Positions 7,934-17,561 of a stretch of 30,821 nucleotides of DNA are shown here, one piece after another. The notes under the pieces were generated by a model. That model did not search any database. It worked only from the letters and a program-made list of their open reading frames with translations, and had not been told where the DNA came from. Every line of letters begins with the position of its first letter. The stretch's first letter is position 1. The position numbers were made by a program, and so were the translations under genes. Origin of the DNA: an uncultured bacterium (GTDB lineage: Bacteria > Pseudomonadota > Gammaproteobacteria > Burkholderiales > Burkholderiaceae_D); NCBI GenBank assembly GCA_903872555.1, contig CAIQLE010000094.1, positions 1 to 30,821 of the forward strand, read 5' to 3'.

Positions 7934-7985
7934 AAGTCTTAGTCTTTAGTTGCTCAAGTCTTTATTCGCTGTTCAAGACTTTATT
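7934..7985. repeat. Degenerate AGTCTTT repeats
   Basis: AAGTCTTA, TAGTCTTTAG, CAAGTCTTTATT (7955-7966) and CAAGACTTTATT (7974-7985) follow one another; the last two units are 19 bases apart. The array touches the stop codon of the DUF192 gene. Similar words recur at 8494-8596 and 14041-14064. Confidence 0.55.
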
Positions 7986-8415
7986 TGGGCAGGCCTGAAA
8001 TGACATTGCCTTGCCTGATATTCTTTTTACGAAACCAACCCAGGTTCATTTCCAGAGCATAGCGTGCCGGTTTTTTTGCACAATGCGCATCCAGTGTTTG
8101 CGGCTGCATATCTTCGATATTGATGATCTTTCCCTCTTCATCCATGAACGCTACGGACAGTGGTAGCAGCGTATTTTTCATCCACATACAAACCTGATTG
8201 GTATTGGTGAAGCGAAATACCATGCCTTCATTCTGACCTAGCTGATCACGAAACATCAGCCCCTGCGCACGTTCACTCTCACTGAGGGCGACTTCAGCCT
8301 GTATCAGATGCACGCCGATGTTCAGGGTGGTGAGGGAGAAGCGTTGCTGTGCCTGGCTGAGGCCGGAGTAAAGCAGTAGGGTGATGAATAAGGTGGCAAT
8401 CAGGGTTTGTTTCAT
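7981..8415 (-). CDS. DUF192-family exported protein
   Basis: 144 residues from the ATG at 8415, which directly opens a signal peptide (MKQTLIATLFITLLLYSG, cleavage after SQA). The open frame extends upstream to 8481, but those residues would bury the signal peptide, so the later start is chosen. The mature domain shows the DUF192 landmarks: RAQGLMFRDQL, GMVFRF, VCMWMKNTLLPLSVAFMDEEG and ARYALEMNLGWF. DUF192 proteins are small beta-barrel proteins, periplasmic or attached to the membrane, with no agreed function. The gene is convergent with rpsT and has repeat arrays on both sides. No strong ribosome site is visible. Confidence 0.85.
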   Translation of the reverse strand: MKQTLIATLFITLLLYSGLSQAQQRFSLTTLNIGVHLIQAEVALSESERAQGLMFRDQLGQNEGMVFRFTNTNQVCMWMKNTLLPLSVAFMDEEGKIINIEDMQPQTLDAHCAKKPARYALEMNLGWFRKKNIRQGNVISGLPK

Positions 8416-8493
8416 TGTGTCGGTCAGCAAGGTGATGAGGAGGCGAGTGGATAAAACGCTTAAAAAATCTGTCCGATGCATTGACGCTGTGAA

Positions 8494-8596
8494 TCGACTC
8501 TAAAACTAACTTTATAAATCGGCTCAAAGAATCGACTCTATAAATTGACTCTATAAATTGACTCTTTGAATCAATTCTATAAATGAAGCTATGAAT
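8494..8596. repeat. 13-bp tandem repeat array
   Basis: Units begin at 8519, 8532, 8545, 8558 and 8571, each exactly 13 bases apart, with consensus T(T/C)GACTCTATAAA. Weaker units stand at 8494, 8506 (one base out of step) and 8584. About five good and three poor copies give an AT-rich block. It lies in the 270-base gap between rluE and the DUF192 gene, upstream of the latter's start at 8415. Apart from this array I see no gene or hairpin in that gap. Confidence 0.8.
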
Positions 8597-8685
8597 TTGC
8601 ATGCAAGTTCAATAATTGTAAACCTTCATTTTTTCTGAGGTGAGCCCGGCTAGTCTGATGCCTTCAGGTTTTACCTGTGCCGGGC

Positions 8686-9252
8686 TTACAGCGGAGCGCG
8701 CCATTCACTGACGCTGATTTCACACCATTCTCCCGGCAGCAGCGGGTGGTTCTCTAATGAGAATGGCCCGATCGCATGCCGGATCAGGCGCAGAGTTGGT
8801 AATCCAGCAGCGGCTGTCATGCGACGCACCTGACGATTTTTGCCTTCGCTCAGGGTGATGGCCAGCCAGCTGGTAGGAAGGTGCAGGCGCTGGCGCACCG
8901 GTGGCTTGCGTGGCCACAGCCAGAGGGGTGCTTGGATGCGACTTACTCTGCTGCTCTGGGTGACAAAATCACCCAGATCCATAGGCTGACTGAGCCTATC
9001 GCATTGCGCGGCCTGTGCTTCGCCTTCAACTTGTACCAGATAGGTTTTTTGCTTGCCCTGATTCGGGTGGCTGATCTCATGCTGCAGGCTGCCATCATCG
9101 GTCAGCAGCAGCAAGCCTTCACTGTCCGCATCGAGCCGGCCTGCCGGATAGATACCGGGCAGGGTCAGGTAGTCGGCCAGCGTCTGGCGCGAAGGATGTG
9201 GCGAGAACTGGCTCATCACACCGAAGGGTTTGTTGAAAAGAATTAAGGACAC
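8686..9252 (-). CDS. rluE: 23S rRNA pseudouridine synthase RluE
   Basis: 188 residues, RsuA/RluB/E/F family without an S4 domain, as in RluE. The catalytic block is AGRLDADSEGLLLLTDDG, whose Asp attacks the uridine. RluE-type features follow: KTYLVQVEG, PLWLWPRKPPVRQR, PTSWLAITLSEGKNRQVRRM and GLPTLRLIRHAIGPFSLE. In E. coli RluE modifies U2457 of 23S rRNA. The start is a GTG that reads directly into LILFNKPFGV, the conserved beginning of the domain. It is divergent from icd. Confidence 0.9.
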   Translation of the reverse strand: MSLILFNKPFGVMSQFSPHPSRQTLADYLTLPGIYPAGRLDADSEGLLLLTDDGSLQHEISHPNQGKQKTYLVQVEGEAQAAQCDRLSQPMDLGDFVTQSSRVSRIQAPLWLWPRKPPVRQRLHLPTSWLAITLSEGKNRQVRRMTAAAGLPTLRLIRHAIGPFSLENHPLLPGEWCEISVSEWRAPL

Positions 9253-9271
9253 GGTTTAAGGCGGCGACTTT

Positions 9272-9301
9272 ATGGCATAAAGTAAAATTGTAGTGCATAA
9301 T
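9272..9301 (+). promoter_or_regulatory. Possible icd promoter
   Basis: ATGGCA (9272-9277; four of six consensus bases) and CATAAT (9296-9301; five of six) are 18 bases apart. Transcription would start near 9308, just before the palindrome at 9319. Moderate match only. Confidence 0.4.
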
Positions 9302-9311
9302 GTGGGAAACG

Positions 9312-9332
9312 GTCTTATGTCTTATATAAGAC
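9312..9332. promoter_or_regulatory. Perfect palindrome in icd leader, likely operator
   Basis: GTCTTATATAAGAC (9319-9332) is a perfect 14-base inverted repeat, preceded directly by another half site GTCTTAT (9312-9318). It has no loop and no U-run, so it looks like the binding site of a dimeric regulator rather than a terminator. It lies about 94 bases before the icd start and just after the proposed promoter, a position suited to repression. The regulator is not in the window. Confidence 0.6.
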
Positions 9333-9425
9333 CTCGGGTAACCAACCGGCGCTTTAGGCTTACCGTACTTTGCTGTTCACGAGACGCAATTTACAATCCT
9401 CCCATACGCCAATCTATCGGAGCTA

Positions 9426-10682
<1,257 letters not shown>

Positions 10683-10703
10683 TCATTTTTCTGCATCAAA
10701 AAC

Positions 10704-10731
10704 AAAAGCCGGATTATTCCGGCTTTTTTTG
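10704..10731 (+). terminator. Rho-independent terminator of icd
   Basis: AAAAGCCGG (10704-10712), loop ATTATT, CCGGCTTTT (10719-10727) and further Ts, 22 bases after the icd stop. Confidence 0.88.
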
Positions 10732-10828
10732 TCTCGGCAAATGTCAAGCCAGGCGGGATCGCATGCAATATTGGTAATTAAACTGACACTTAACCATCTA
10801 ATAAACAAACGATAAATAAACAGGCAAT

Positions 10829-10857
10829 AAAAAACCCCCGGGTTAACGGGGGTTTTT
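10829..10857 (-). terminator. Terminator of the cold-shock gene
   Basis: AAAAACCCCC (10830-10839) pairs with GGGGGTTTTT (10848-10857). Read on the minus strand it ends in a T-run and lies 20 bases beyond the stop of the cold-shock gene. The symmetric A/T flanks would let it work in both directions. Confidence 0.85.
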
Positions 10858-10877
10858 AAGAAGAGCCTAATGGATAA

Positions 10878-11081
10878 TCAGGCGCTTTGAATGTTGGAAG
10901 CTTGCTTTCCCTTAGGGCCTTGCGTGACTTCGAACTGAACTTTCTGACCTTCTTTGAGCGTCTTAAAGCCATTCATATTAATTGCGGAAAAGTGAGCGAA
11001 TAAATCTTCGCCACCATCATCCGGAGTGATAAAACCAAAGCCTTTGGCGTCGTTAAACCACTTGACGGTACCTGTTGCCAT
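10878..11081 (-). CDS. Cold-shock domain protein
   Basis: 67 residues, one cold-shock domain: [20 protein letters not shown] holds RNP1 (KGFGFI), and [10 protein letters not shown] holds RNP2. It binds single-stranded RNA and DNA as an OB-fold chaperone. The place beside clpSA, facing away, is that of cspD in enterics, but the sequence alone does not say whether it answers to cold or to stationary phase. The 5' leader of about 100 bases is unusually long for this window, as often in csp genes. Confidence 0.93.
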   Translation of the reverse strand: MATGTVKWFNDAKGFGFITPDDGGEDLFAHFSAINMNGFKTLKEGQKVQFEVTQGPKGKQASNIQSA

Positions 11082-11412
11082 AAAAGCGTCTTCCCAATAT
11101 TAAGCAATCACACGAGCTCTAAAAGCAAGAAGACTCGCGTAAAGCTGCCCCCCTCTTAAATTGCCCCTCTATAATCAATAATAGTGTCAAAAACACATAT
11201 TGATATTTTGCATTGTTCTCGTAAAAAATGGAAAAGTCAAGCGAATTGCCAAAAGTGCTAGACTGACCAAAAAGCAGCTTAAAAATCGCGTGTCGAATGC
11301 GACTTGCTGGTGCGGTCTGCGCGCGCTCACGAAAGGGCGTAATATCGAACTGAGGGCGGATACGGCGGGTTTTGCCGGTTACGCACATGAACTAGGGCAT
11401 TAGAATAGAAGC
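11082..11412. other. 331-base divergent gap between cold-shock gene and clpS
   Basis: AT-rich in its middle (about 11160-11275). On the minus strand there is a TTGACA about 100 bases before the cold-shock start, but no -10 box at the right distance. On the plus strand TAGAAT (11401-11406) sits six bases before the clpS ATG, which would give a leaderless clpS message. Short open frames in both directions lack family features and ribosome sites. Nothing else is recognised. Confidence 0.5.
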
Positions 11413-11727
11413 ATGGCAACTGACAGCGACAATGGCACATTACTTGTTCCCAAAGAGAAAAAAGCGGCAGTCAAGCCGCCCTCTATGTATCAGGTTTTGT
11501 TGCTGAATGACGATTACACCCCCATGGAGTTTGTGGTGGCCATCATCCAGGAATATTTCAACAAGGATCGCGAAACTGCGACACAGATCATGCTTAAGGT
11601 GCATCGTGATGGCAGGGGCATGTGCGGCGTCTATCCCAAAGACATCGCCAGCACCAAAGTCGAATTGGTATTAACCCACGCCCGTAAAGCGGGTCACCCG
11701 CTGCAATGCGTGATGGAGGAAGCATGA
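11413..11727 (+). CDS. clpS: Clp protease adaptor ClpS
   Basis: 104 residues. The N-terminal tail (first 27 or so) is loose and charged. The folded core shows [20 protein letters not shown], which carries the Asn-Asp-Asp and Thr-Pro-Met residues of the N-degron pocket, then [17 protein letters not shown] with the conserved His, and the end [13 protein letters not shown]. ClpS brings N-end-rule substrates (proteins with Leu, Phe, Tyr or Trp at the N terminus) to ClpA. Its stop overlaps the clpA start (ATGA), as usual. Confidence 0.96.
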   Translation: MATDSDNGTLLVPKEKKAAVKPPSMYQVLLLNDDYTPMEFVVAIIQEYFNKDRETATQIMLKVHRDGRGMCGVYPKDIASTKVELVLTHARKAGHPLQCVMEEA

Positions 11728-14024
11728 TTGCTCAGGAACTTGAAGTTAGCTTACACATGGCCTTTGTTGAGGCGAGACAGGCACGCCATGAATTCATCAC
11801 GGTCGAGCATCTCTTGCTTGCCTTGCTGGACAACCCCTCGGCAGCTGAAGTCATGCGCGCCTGCGCCGTCAATATTGACGATCTGCGCAAGACGCTGACT
11901 AATTTCATTAACGACAACACACCGACCGTGCCTGGCACCAGCGAAGTGGACACTCAGCCAACGCTGGGATTCCAGCGCGTGATCCAGCGCGCGATCATGC
12001 ATGTGCAGTCGGCCTCGAATGGTAAAAAAGAAGTCACAGGCGCGAATGTGCTGGTGGCGATCTTTGGCGAAAAAGATTCGCATGCGGTCTACTATCTGCA
12101 TCAGCAGGGCGTGACGCGTCTGGATGTCGTGAATTTCATTTCACATGGCGTCCGCAAAGACCAGCAGACCGAACCACAGAAGGCAGCAGAGGGCGGCGAA
12201 GAAACCCAGGCTGACGGTCCACAAAAAGAAAGTGCGCTGGATCAGTTCACACAGAACCTGAACAAGCTGGCTGCCGAAGGCAAGATCGATCCTCTGATAG
12301 GTCGCGAAGCAGAGGTCGAGCGTGTGATCCAGACTTTGTGCCGTCGTCGCAAAAATAATCCTTTGCTCGTGGGTGAAGCCGGCGTAGGTAAAACAGCGAT
12401 TGCCGAAGGTCTGGCCTGGCGCGTGACCCAAGGTGATGTTCCCGAAATTCTGCAAAATGCCGTGGTCTATTCATTAGATATGGGCGCGCTGCTGGCAGGT
12501 ACCAAATACCGCGGTGATTTTGAGCAGCGCCTGAAGGCCGTACTTAAGCAGATGAAGAACAATCCTAACGGCATTCTCTTTATTGATGAAATACACACCA
12601 TCATCGGTGCGGGTTCGGCTTCCGGTGGCACGCTGGATGCTTCGAATCTGCTCAAGCCTGCGCTGTCCAGCGGCCAGCTGAAATGTATCGGTGCAACGAC
12701 GTTCAATGAATACCGTGGTGTGTTTGAAAAAGATCACGCCCTGTCACGTCGTTTCCAGAAGATCGATGTGAATGAGCCGACAGTTGAGCAGACCGTGCAA
12801 ATCCTGCGTGGCCTGAAGTCGCGCTTTGAAGAGCATCATGGTGTGAAGTATTCGGCACTGGCCCTGACCACAGCAGCTGAATTGTCGGCACGCTTCATCA
12901 ATGACCGTCATTTGCCCGATAAAGCGATTGATGTGATCGACGAAGCCGGTGCTGCACAGCGCATACTGCCTAAGTCCAAGCAGAAAAAGACCATAGGCAA
13001 GACCGAGATTGAAGACATCATCTCCAAGATCGCGCGTATTCCGCCGCAGTCGGTAAATCAGGACGACCGCTCCAAGCTGCAGACCATAGAGCGCGATCTG
13101 AAAAATGTCGTGTTCGGTCAGGACCCTGCGATCGAAGCGCTGGCCGCTGCCATCAAGATGGCGCGGGCTGGTCTAGGCAAGACTGACAAGCCTATAGGTT
13201 CTTTCCTGTTCTCCGGTCCGACCGGTGTGGGCAAGACCGAAGTTGCCAAGCAACTGGCCTTCATCATGGGCATAGAACTGATCCGTTTCGATATGTCGGA
13301 ATACATGGAGCGCCATGCAGTCAGTCGCCTGATCGGCGCACCTCCGGGCTATGTCGGTTTTGATCAGGGTGGTTTGCTGACCGAGGCCGTGACCAAGAAA
13401 CCGCATGCTGTGCTGCTGCTGGAGGAAATTGAAAAAGCGCATCCGGATGTATTCAATATACTGCTGCAGGTGATGGATCACGGCACGCTGACAGACAACA
13501 ATGGCCGCAAGGCTGATTTCCGTAATGTGATCATCATCATGACCACCAATGCCGGCGCAGAGAGCTTGCAGAAACGCACGATGGGCTTTACCGAGTCCAA
13601 GCAGGCGGGTGATGAGATGGCTGATATCAAGCGCATGTTCACGCCTGAGTTCCGTAATCGTCTGGATGCAACCATCAGCTTCCGTGCGCTGGATGAAGAC
13701 ATTATCTTGCGCGTGGTCGACAAATTCCTGATGCAACTGGAAGAACAGCTGCATGAGAAAAAAGTCGAAGCCACCTTCAGCGACAACCTGCGCAAATTCC
13801 TGGGCAAGAAGGGCTTTGATCCTTTGATGGGTGCACGTCCAATGTCACGTCTGATTCAGGACATGATCAGGAAGGCGCTGGCCGACGAACTCTTGTTTGG
13901 CAAACTCGTCACCGGTGGTCGTGTGAGCGTAGATCTGGATGAGGCTGAGCAGATCAAGCTCGATTTCCTTGAAGGGGACATTCCACCCGCTGCGCCACCA
14001 CAAGAAGCCGCTGAAGTTGAATAA
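11724..14024 (+). CDS. clpA: ATP-dependent Clp protease ATPase subunit ClpA
   Basis: 766 residues from the ATG at 11724, which overlaps the clpS stop and has GGAGGA just ahead. The frame continues upstream to 11706, but [14 protein letters not shown] is the E. coli ClpA start. The N domain (1-145) holds [22 protein letters not shown]+ module 1 has Walker A GEAGVGKT (217-224) and FIDEIHTI. Module 2 has GPTGVGKT (498-505) and [13 protein letters not shown]. The C-terminal part has [14 protein letters not shown] and [11 protein letters not shown]. It unfolds proteins and feeds them to ClpP; clpP is not in the window. The ClpP-docking loop reads MGF (620-622) where E. coli has IGL. Confidence 0.96.
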   Translation: MIAQELEVSLHMAFVEARQARHEFITVEHLLLALLDNPSAAEVMRACAVNIDDLRKTLTNFINDNTPTVPGTSEVDTQPTLGFQRVIQRAIMHVQSASNGKKEVTGANVLVAIFGEKDSHAVYYLHQQGVTRLDVVNFISHGVRKDQQTEPQKAAEGGEETQADGPQKESALDQFTQNLNKLAAEGKIDPLIGREAEVERVIQTLCRRRKNNPLLVGEAGVGKTAIAEGLAWRVTQGDVPEILQNAVVYSLDMGALLAGTKYRGDFEQRLKAVLKQMKNNPNGILFIDEIHTIIGAGSASGGTLDASNLLKPALSSGQLKCIGATTFNEYRGVFEKDHALSRRFQKIDVNEPTVEQTVQILRGLKSRFEEHHGVKYSALALTTAAELSARFINDRHLPDKAIDVIDEAGAAQRILPKSKQKKTIGKTEIEDIISKIARIPPQSVNQDDRSKLQTIERDLKNVVFGQDPAIEALAAAIKMARAGLGKTDKPIGSFLFSGPTGVGKTEVAKQLAFIMGIELIRFDMSEYMERHAVSRLIGAPPGYVGFDQGGLLTEAVTKKPHAVLLLEEIEKAHPDVFNILLQVMDHGTLTDNNGRKADFRNVIIIMTTNAGAESLQKRTMGFTESKQAGDEMADIKRMFTPEFRNRLDATISFRALDEDIILRVVDKFLMQLEEQLHEKKVEATFSDNLRKFLGKKGFDPLMGARPMSRLIQDMIRKALADELLFGKLVTGGRVSVDLDEAEQIKLDFLEGDIPPAAPPQEAAEVE

Positions 14025-14040
14025 TCGATTAGTTCATTAG

Positions 14041-14064
14041 TCGAGTCTTTGAATCAGCGACTCT
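14041..14064. repeat. GAGTC/GACTC inverted repeat
   Basis: GAGTC (14043-14047) and GACTC (14059-14063) flank TTTGAATCAGC just before the clpA terminator. The word TCTTTGAATCA also occurs in the 13-bp array near 8564, suggesting a shared repeat family. Confidence 0.4.
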
Positions 14065-14070
14065 GAATAA

Positions 14071-14102
14071 AAAACCTGCCAGTGTGAACGGCAGGTTTTT
14101 TT
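14071..14102 (+). terminator. Rho-independent terminator of clpSA
   Basis: AAAACCTGCC (14071-14080) pairs with GGCAGGTTTT (14090-14099), loop AGTGTGAAC, followed by more Ts. Located 47 bases after the clpA stop. Confidence 0.88.
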
Positions 14103-14201
14103 TCGTCTTCGGTCAGCTGATTATTTTTTAAGCCAAGTGGTATGGAGACAGGCAAAGGTAAATGCAAAGGCGCAGGCTTAGATTCCGATAACGCAAAAAA
14201 T

Positions 14202-15338
14202 TTACGGTACCAGCGCTTTTTTCGTCGCCTGTTTTTGGCGTATCTCGGACAGCGTTGCCAGCATCAATGAGGCACGCTGTTCAGTCCAGGGATGTGACGC
14301 TGTTAAGCTATTGGCGACCGATGCCGGATAGTACAGTGCCAGTTTTCGTAAAGTCGTTAATGCGATGGCGGGATCCAAGCCTGCCCTGACCAGCATGAAC
14401 AGTGCAATCCTGTCGGCTTCCTGATCGAACTTTTCATCCATAGGCCTGATACCGGCACTGCCCTGAAAAGCGCTGAGCTCGGGTTTCAGAGGCAGCAGAT
14501 CATCAATCACGCCCGACAGCGTGGCGCTCATCTGCATGCTGCGCGCATGGTGCTGCACGTTATGCGCCATCTCATGCGCCAGCACTGCAGCCAGTTCAGC
14601 ATCTGAGCTGAGGAAATCCAGCATGCCGCGTGTGAGCATGATGCGTTTATCATCGGCATAGGCATTCACATGCGGTGCGTTGCCTATATCGAGGGCAAAG
14701 GCACAACCTAGGGTCAGCGGCACGCTGAGTTTCATGCTTTGTCCATTGCGCATGACAACAACATCAATCTCGCTGATATTTTTCATCAGTGGCGCCAGCA
14801 TACGTGCCGTCTCAGGCTCAGCCTGAGCCCCTTGCGGCAAGGGCTGGCCCTGTATGGAAACGAGTATGTCGCCGCGTCTCACACCAGCATGCATAGCGCC
14901 ACTGCCTTCCAGTACCTGCATCACTTGCAGGCGTTCATCCAGTTTCAATGAGTTTTCAACGGCGCGGCTTAATTCGGCAGGATAGGAATGCTTGTTCTTG
15001 GCAGTAAAGCCTAACAACAGACGGGCCGAAGTTTTGCACAACACCGCATTCTTAATCATGAGCGGAGCAGCGACCCTGTAGACGCGCTCCTGGTAAGCCA
15101 GTAAGGCACTCAGCTGAGGATCCGTCACAATGCGAGTAGCTGCTGCGGAAGAGAGGCTGGAATTAGAACGAGCAGGAGTAGTGGATGTATTGGAAGATGT
15201 CGAGGTCGGGGAAATCGGTGCGCATGCGGCTAGCATCCAAGCTGAAAGTATCAGTCCTGTCAGACCCGTCAGCCCTGCACTTGAACGCGCAGGGAGTCCG
15301 ACTCTTGTGCAAGGACTCAATCGGACTCGCTTGTGCAC
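14202..15338 (-). CDS. M48-family metalloprotease lipoprotein with PDZ domain
   Basis: 378 residues from a GTG with CGGAGG about six bases ahead. The N terminus is a lipoprotein signal (TGLTGLILSAWMLAACAP; the Cys would carry lipid). A Ser/Thr-rich linker follows. A PDZ-like segment (about 120-215) is seen in GSGAMHAGVRRGDILVSIQG. The protease core has the zinc motif HEMAHNVQHH (near 252) with the third ligand Glu probably in FDQEADRIALFMLVRAG. A short Pro-Trp motif (ASHPWTEQRASLM) is typical of BepA/LoiP-like M48 peptidases. It probably acts in the periplasm on outer-membrane or envelope proteins. Last gene of the ribF operon, 12 bases after dut. Confidence 0.88.
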   Translation of the reverse strand: MHKRVRLSPCTRVGLPARSSAGLTGLTGLILSAWMLAACAPISPTSTSSNTSTTPARSNSSLSSAAATRIVTDPQLSALLAYQERVYRVAAPLMIKNAVLCKTSARLLLGFTAKNKHSYPAELSRAVENSLKLDERLQVMQVLEGSGAMHAGVRRGDILVSIQGQPLPQGAQAEPETARMLAPLMKNISEIDVVVMRNGQSMKLSVPLTLGCAFALDIGNAPHVNAYADDKRIMLTRGMLDFLSSDAELAAVLAHEMAHNVQHHARSMQMSATLSGVIDDLLPLKPELSAFQGSAGIRPMDEKFDQEADRIALFMLVRAGLDPAIALTTLRKLALYYPASVANSLTASHPWTEQRASLMLATLSEIRQKQATKKALVP

Positions 15339-15350
15339 CTTTGCCTCCGC

Positions 15351-15800
15351 TTATTTTTTTCCTGTACTGCCGAAACCACCTTCACCGCGCTCGCTGCTGT
15401 CGAATTCTTCGACCACCTGGAATCCTACCTGCATCACGGGCACGATGACCAGCTGCGCCAGACGCTCCATAGGATTCAGCACAAAGGGTGTGCTGCCACG
15501 GTTCCAGGTCGATACCATCAGTTGCCCCTGATAATCCGAATCAATCAGTCCCACCAGATTACCCAGCACGATGCCATGCTTATGGCCCATGCCGCTGCGC
15601 GGAAGAATCATGGCGGCATACCCGGGATCAGCAATATGTATCGCCAGTCCGGTAGGAATCAGATGAGTGCTGCCCGGTTCTATCGTGATGGCTGCATCAA
15701 TACAGGCACGCAAATCAAGTCCGGCGCTGCCCGGCGTGGCGTAGGCCGGCATTTGCTCGCGCATGCGGGGATCGAGAATTTTGACGTCTATTGTTTTCAT
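15351..15800 (-). CDS. dut: dUTP diphosphatase
   Basis: 149 residues, usual for trimeric dUTPase. It splits dUTP to dUMP and pyrophosphate, keeping uracil out of DNA and supplying dTMP synthesis. Family motifs are in order: AGLDLRAC (motif 1), [11 protein letters not shown] (2), GLIDSDYQG with the catalytic Asp (3), [10 protein letters not shown] (4) and [10 protein letters not shown] at the C terminus (5), the P-loop-like arm that closes over the substrate. Sits between coaBC and the M48 gene, with short gaps. Confidence 0.96.
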   Translation of the reverse strand: MKTIDVKILDPRMREQMPAYATPGSAGLDLRACIDAAITIEPGSTHLIPTGLAIHIADPGYAAMILPRSGMGHKHGIVLGNLVGLIDSDYQGQLMVSTWNRGSTPFVLNPMERLAQLVIVPVMQVGFQVVEEFDSSERGEGGFGSTGKK

Positions 15801-15829
15801 GGCTCAGGAAAATGAGTTATTGATTATTT

Positions 15830-17038
15830 TTACTTGCTTGAAATTCGTTTTGAAATTCGCTCTGCGATTTCAGCCACCAGTGTGATCGCCAGCGCTTCTT
15901 TACTTGCGCGCGGCAGTGCATGATGACCCTGCTCATCAAACAGCACTAGTTCATTCTCATCCTTGCCGAAAGTCTGATGGCCGATATTACCTACCAGCAG
16001 AGGGATATTTTTTTTCTTGCGCTTAGCAGTTCCATGTTCAATCAGATGCTCTGATTCAGCCGCAAAGCCTACGCAGTAAGGCGGGGACGACAGAGCGGCG
16101 ACTGTCGCCAGAATGTCAGGGTTATGTTCGAACGACAGGGTGGGCGTGTCCTTGTCCTGCTTCTTGATTTTTTGTTGACTGACCGCGGCCACGCGCCAGT
16201 CGGCCACGGCTGCTACGGCAATAAAGATGTCTTGTTGCGGAACGTTTTGCATCACCGCTTCGTGCATCTCACGCGCAGTTGTTACCGCTATCAGTCGCAC
16301 GCCAGCCGGTGCGGCCAAAGCGGTTGGTCCTGAGACCAGCGTGACATCGGCACCGGCTGCATGCGCTGCACGCGCCAGTGCATAGCCCATTTTTCCAGAA
16401 GAGAGATTGGTGATGCCGCGCACCGGATCGATAGGCTCGAAGGTCGGTCCTGCTGTCATCAGTACGCGCTTGCCTTGCAAGAGCTTGGGGCTAAAAAATG
16501 CCTCCAGTGCTTGCAGCAATTGTTCAGGTTCTAGCATGCGTCCCAAACCAGTTTCGCCACAAGCCTGTTCGCCTGCCGCCGGACCTAGTCGTGTCACACC
16601 ATCGGCATACAGTTGCGCGACATTCCGCTGCGTGGCCGGGTTGTCCCACATTTCTACATTCATGGCAGGGGCCACCAGCAGTGGCAGCGTCGATGGTCTT
16701 GCCAGACATAAGGTGGAGAGCAAATCATCAGCCGCACCATGCACGAGTTTGCGCATGAAATCAGCCGAGCAGGGCGCAATCAGAATTGCATCGGCATGAC
16801 GCGTCAGATCGATATGCGCCATATTGTTGGAGATGCGGCTGTCCCACTGATCGGTATACACCGGGCGACCCGACAAGGCCTGCATGGTGACGGGCGTGAT
16901 GAAATGTCGCGCAGCTTCCGTCATGACGACTTGTACGCTGGCACCGGCCTTCACCAGACCGCGCGCCAGTTCAGCTGCCTTGTAGCAGGCAATGCCACCC
17001 GTCAGTCCGAGTACGATATTTTTCCCAGTCAGCGTCAT
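15830..17038 (-). CDS. coaBC: Bifunctional CoaBC (PPCS/PPC decarboxylase)
   Basis: 402 residues. It joins 4'-phosphopantothenate to cysteine using CTP and then decarboxylates the product, two steps of coenzyme A synthesis. The N-terminal flavoprotein half (CoaC, 1-190) begins GKNIVLGLTGGIACYKA and has the catalytic His in NNMAHIDLTRHAD, the PAMNVEMW motif and the active Cys in GEQACGETGLGRM. The C-terminal half (CoaB) has LMTAGPTFEPIDPVRGITN, SSGKMGYALA, AVADWRV and the lysine-rich substrate loop. Part of the minus-strand operon. Confidence 0.95.
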   Translation of the reverse strand: MTLTGKNIVLGLTGGIACYKAAELARGLVKAGASVQVVMTEAARHFITPVTMQALSGRPVYTDQWDSRISNNMAHIDLTRHADAILIAPCSADFMRKLVHGAADDLLSTLCLARPSTLPLLVAPAMNVEMWDNPATQRNVAQLYADGVTRLGPAAGEQACGETGLGRMLEPEQLLQALEAFFSPKLLQGKRVLMTAGPTFEPIDPVRGITNLSSGKMGYALARAAHAAGADVTLVSGPTALAAPAGVRLIAVTTAREMHEAVMQNVPQQDIFIAVAAVADWRVAAVSQQKIKKQDKDTPTLSFEHNPDILATVAALSSPPYCVGFAAESEHLIEHGTAKRKKKNIPLLVGNIGHQTFGKDENELVLFDEQGHHALPRASKEALAITLVAEIAERISKRISSK

Positions 17039-17061
17039 ATCATCCAGGCCCGGTTCAAGAT

Positions 17062-17541
17062 TTAGCGGTTCACGCGCCGCAGCTCATCGAGTACAAATAA
17101 TGCCGCACCGATGGTAATGCCGCTATCGGCGATGTTAAATGCCGGCCAGTGCCAGACACCCCAGTGCAGATCGAGAAAATCAATCACATGACCATAAGCG
17201 ATGCGATCGATCAGATTGCCGATGGCGCCGCCCAGTATCAATGCGAGCGACCAGCAAAAAAGTTTCTGAGAAGGATTACGCCTCAGCATCCAGATGATGA
17301 ACAAGGATGCGGCGGCTGAAATGCCCGTGAAGAACCAGCGTTGCCAACCGGGCTGGTTGGACAGAAAACTGAACGCAGCGCCCTTGTTATAAACCATCAC
17401 CAGATTAAAGAAAGAAGTGATGGTTTCGGACTGACCATACACCAGCAGGCGTGACATCGTGATCTTGCTGAGCTGATCCAGCAAAACGACGATGACTGCA
17501 ATGCCCAGCCACAGCATCAGTCCGGAAGCTTTCTTTGCCAT
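17062..17541 (-). CDS. lspA: Lipoprotein signal peptidase
   Basis: 159 residues, four membrane segments. It removes the signal peptide from prolipoproteins after lipid attachment. The two catalytic aspartates are seen in [15 protein letters not shown] and [11 protein letters not shown], and the conserved [11 protein letters not shown] motif is present. ileS-lspA adjacency is the classic arrangement. Lipoproteins encoded in this window (M48 protease, CsgG-like trio) would be its clients. Confidence 0.96.
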   Translation of the reverse strand: MAKKASGLMLWLGIAVIVVLLDQLSKITMSRLLVYGQSETITSFFNLVMVYNKGAAFSFLSNQPGWQRWFFTGISAAASLFIIWMLRRNPSQKLFCWSLALILGGAIGNLIDRIAYGHVIDFLDLHWGVWHWPAFNIADSGITIGAALFVLDELRRVNR

Positions 17542-17561
17542 TCGTTTATTCCAATCCCGGT

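Noticed and set aside
8294..8602. 102-residue minus-strand frame across the DUF192 start and the tandem array
   Set aside because: Its N-terminal half is only the translation of the 13-bp repeats and the rest is a shifted frame of the DUF192 gene.
11200..11403. Short plus-strand frame in the cold-shock/clpS gap
   Set aside because: No ribosome site, no recognisable family, and base composition unlike neighbouring genes.
11706..11723. Upstream start of clpA inside clpS
   Set aside because: The six extra residues are not in ClpA proteins and the ATG at 11724 has a good ribosome site and the ATGA overlap.
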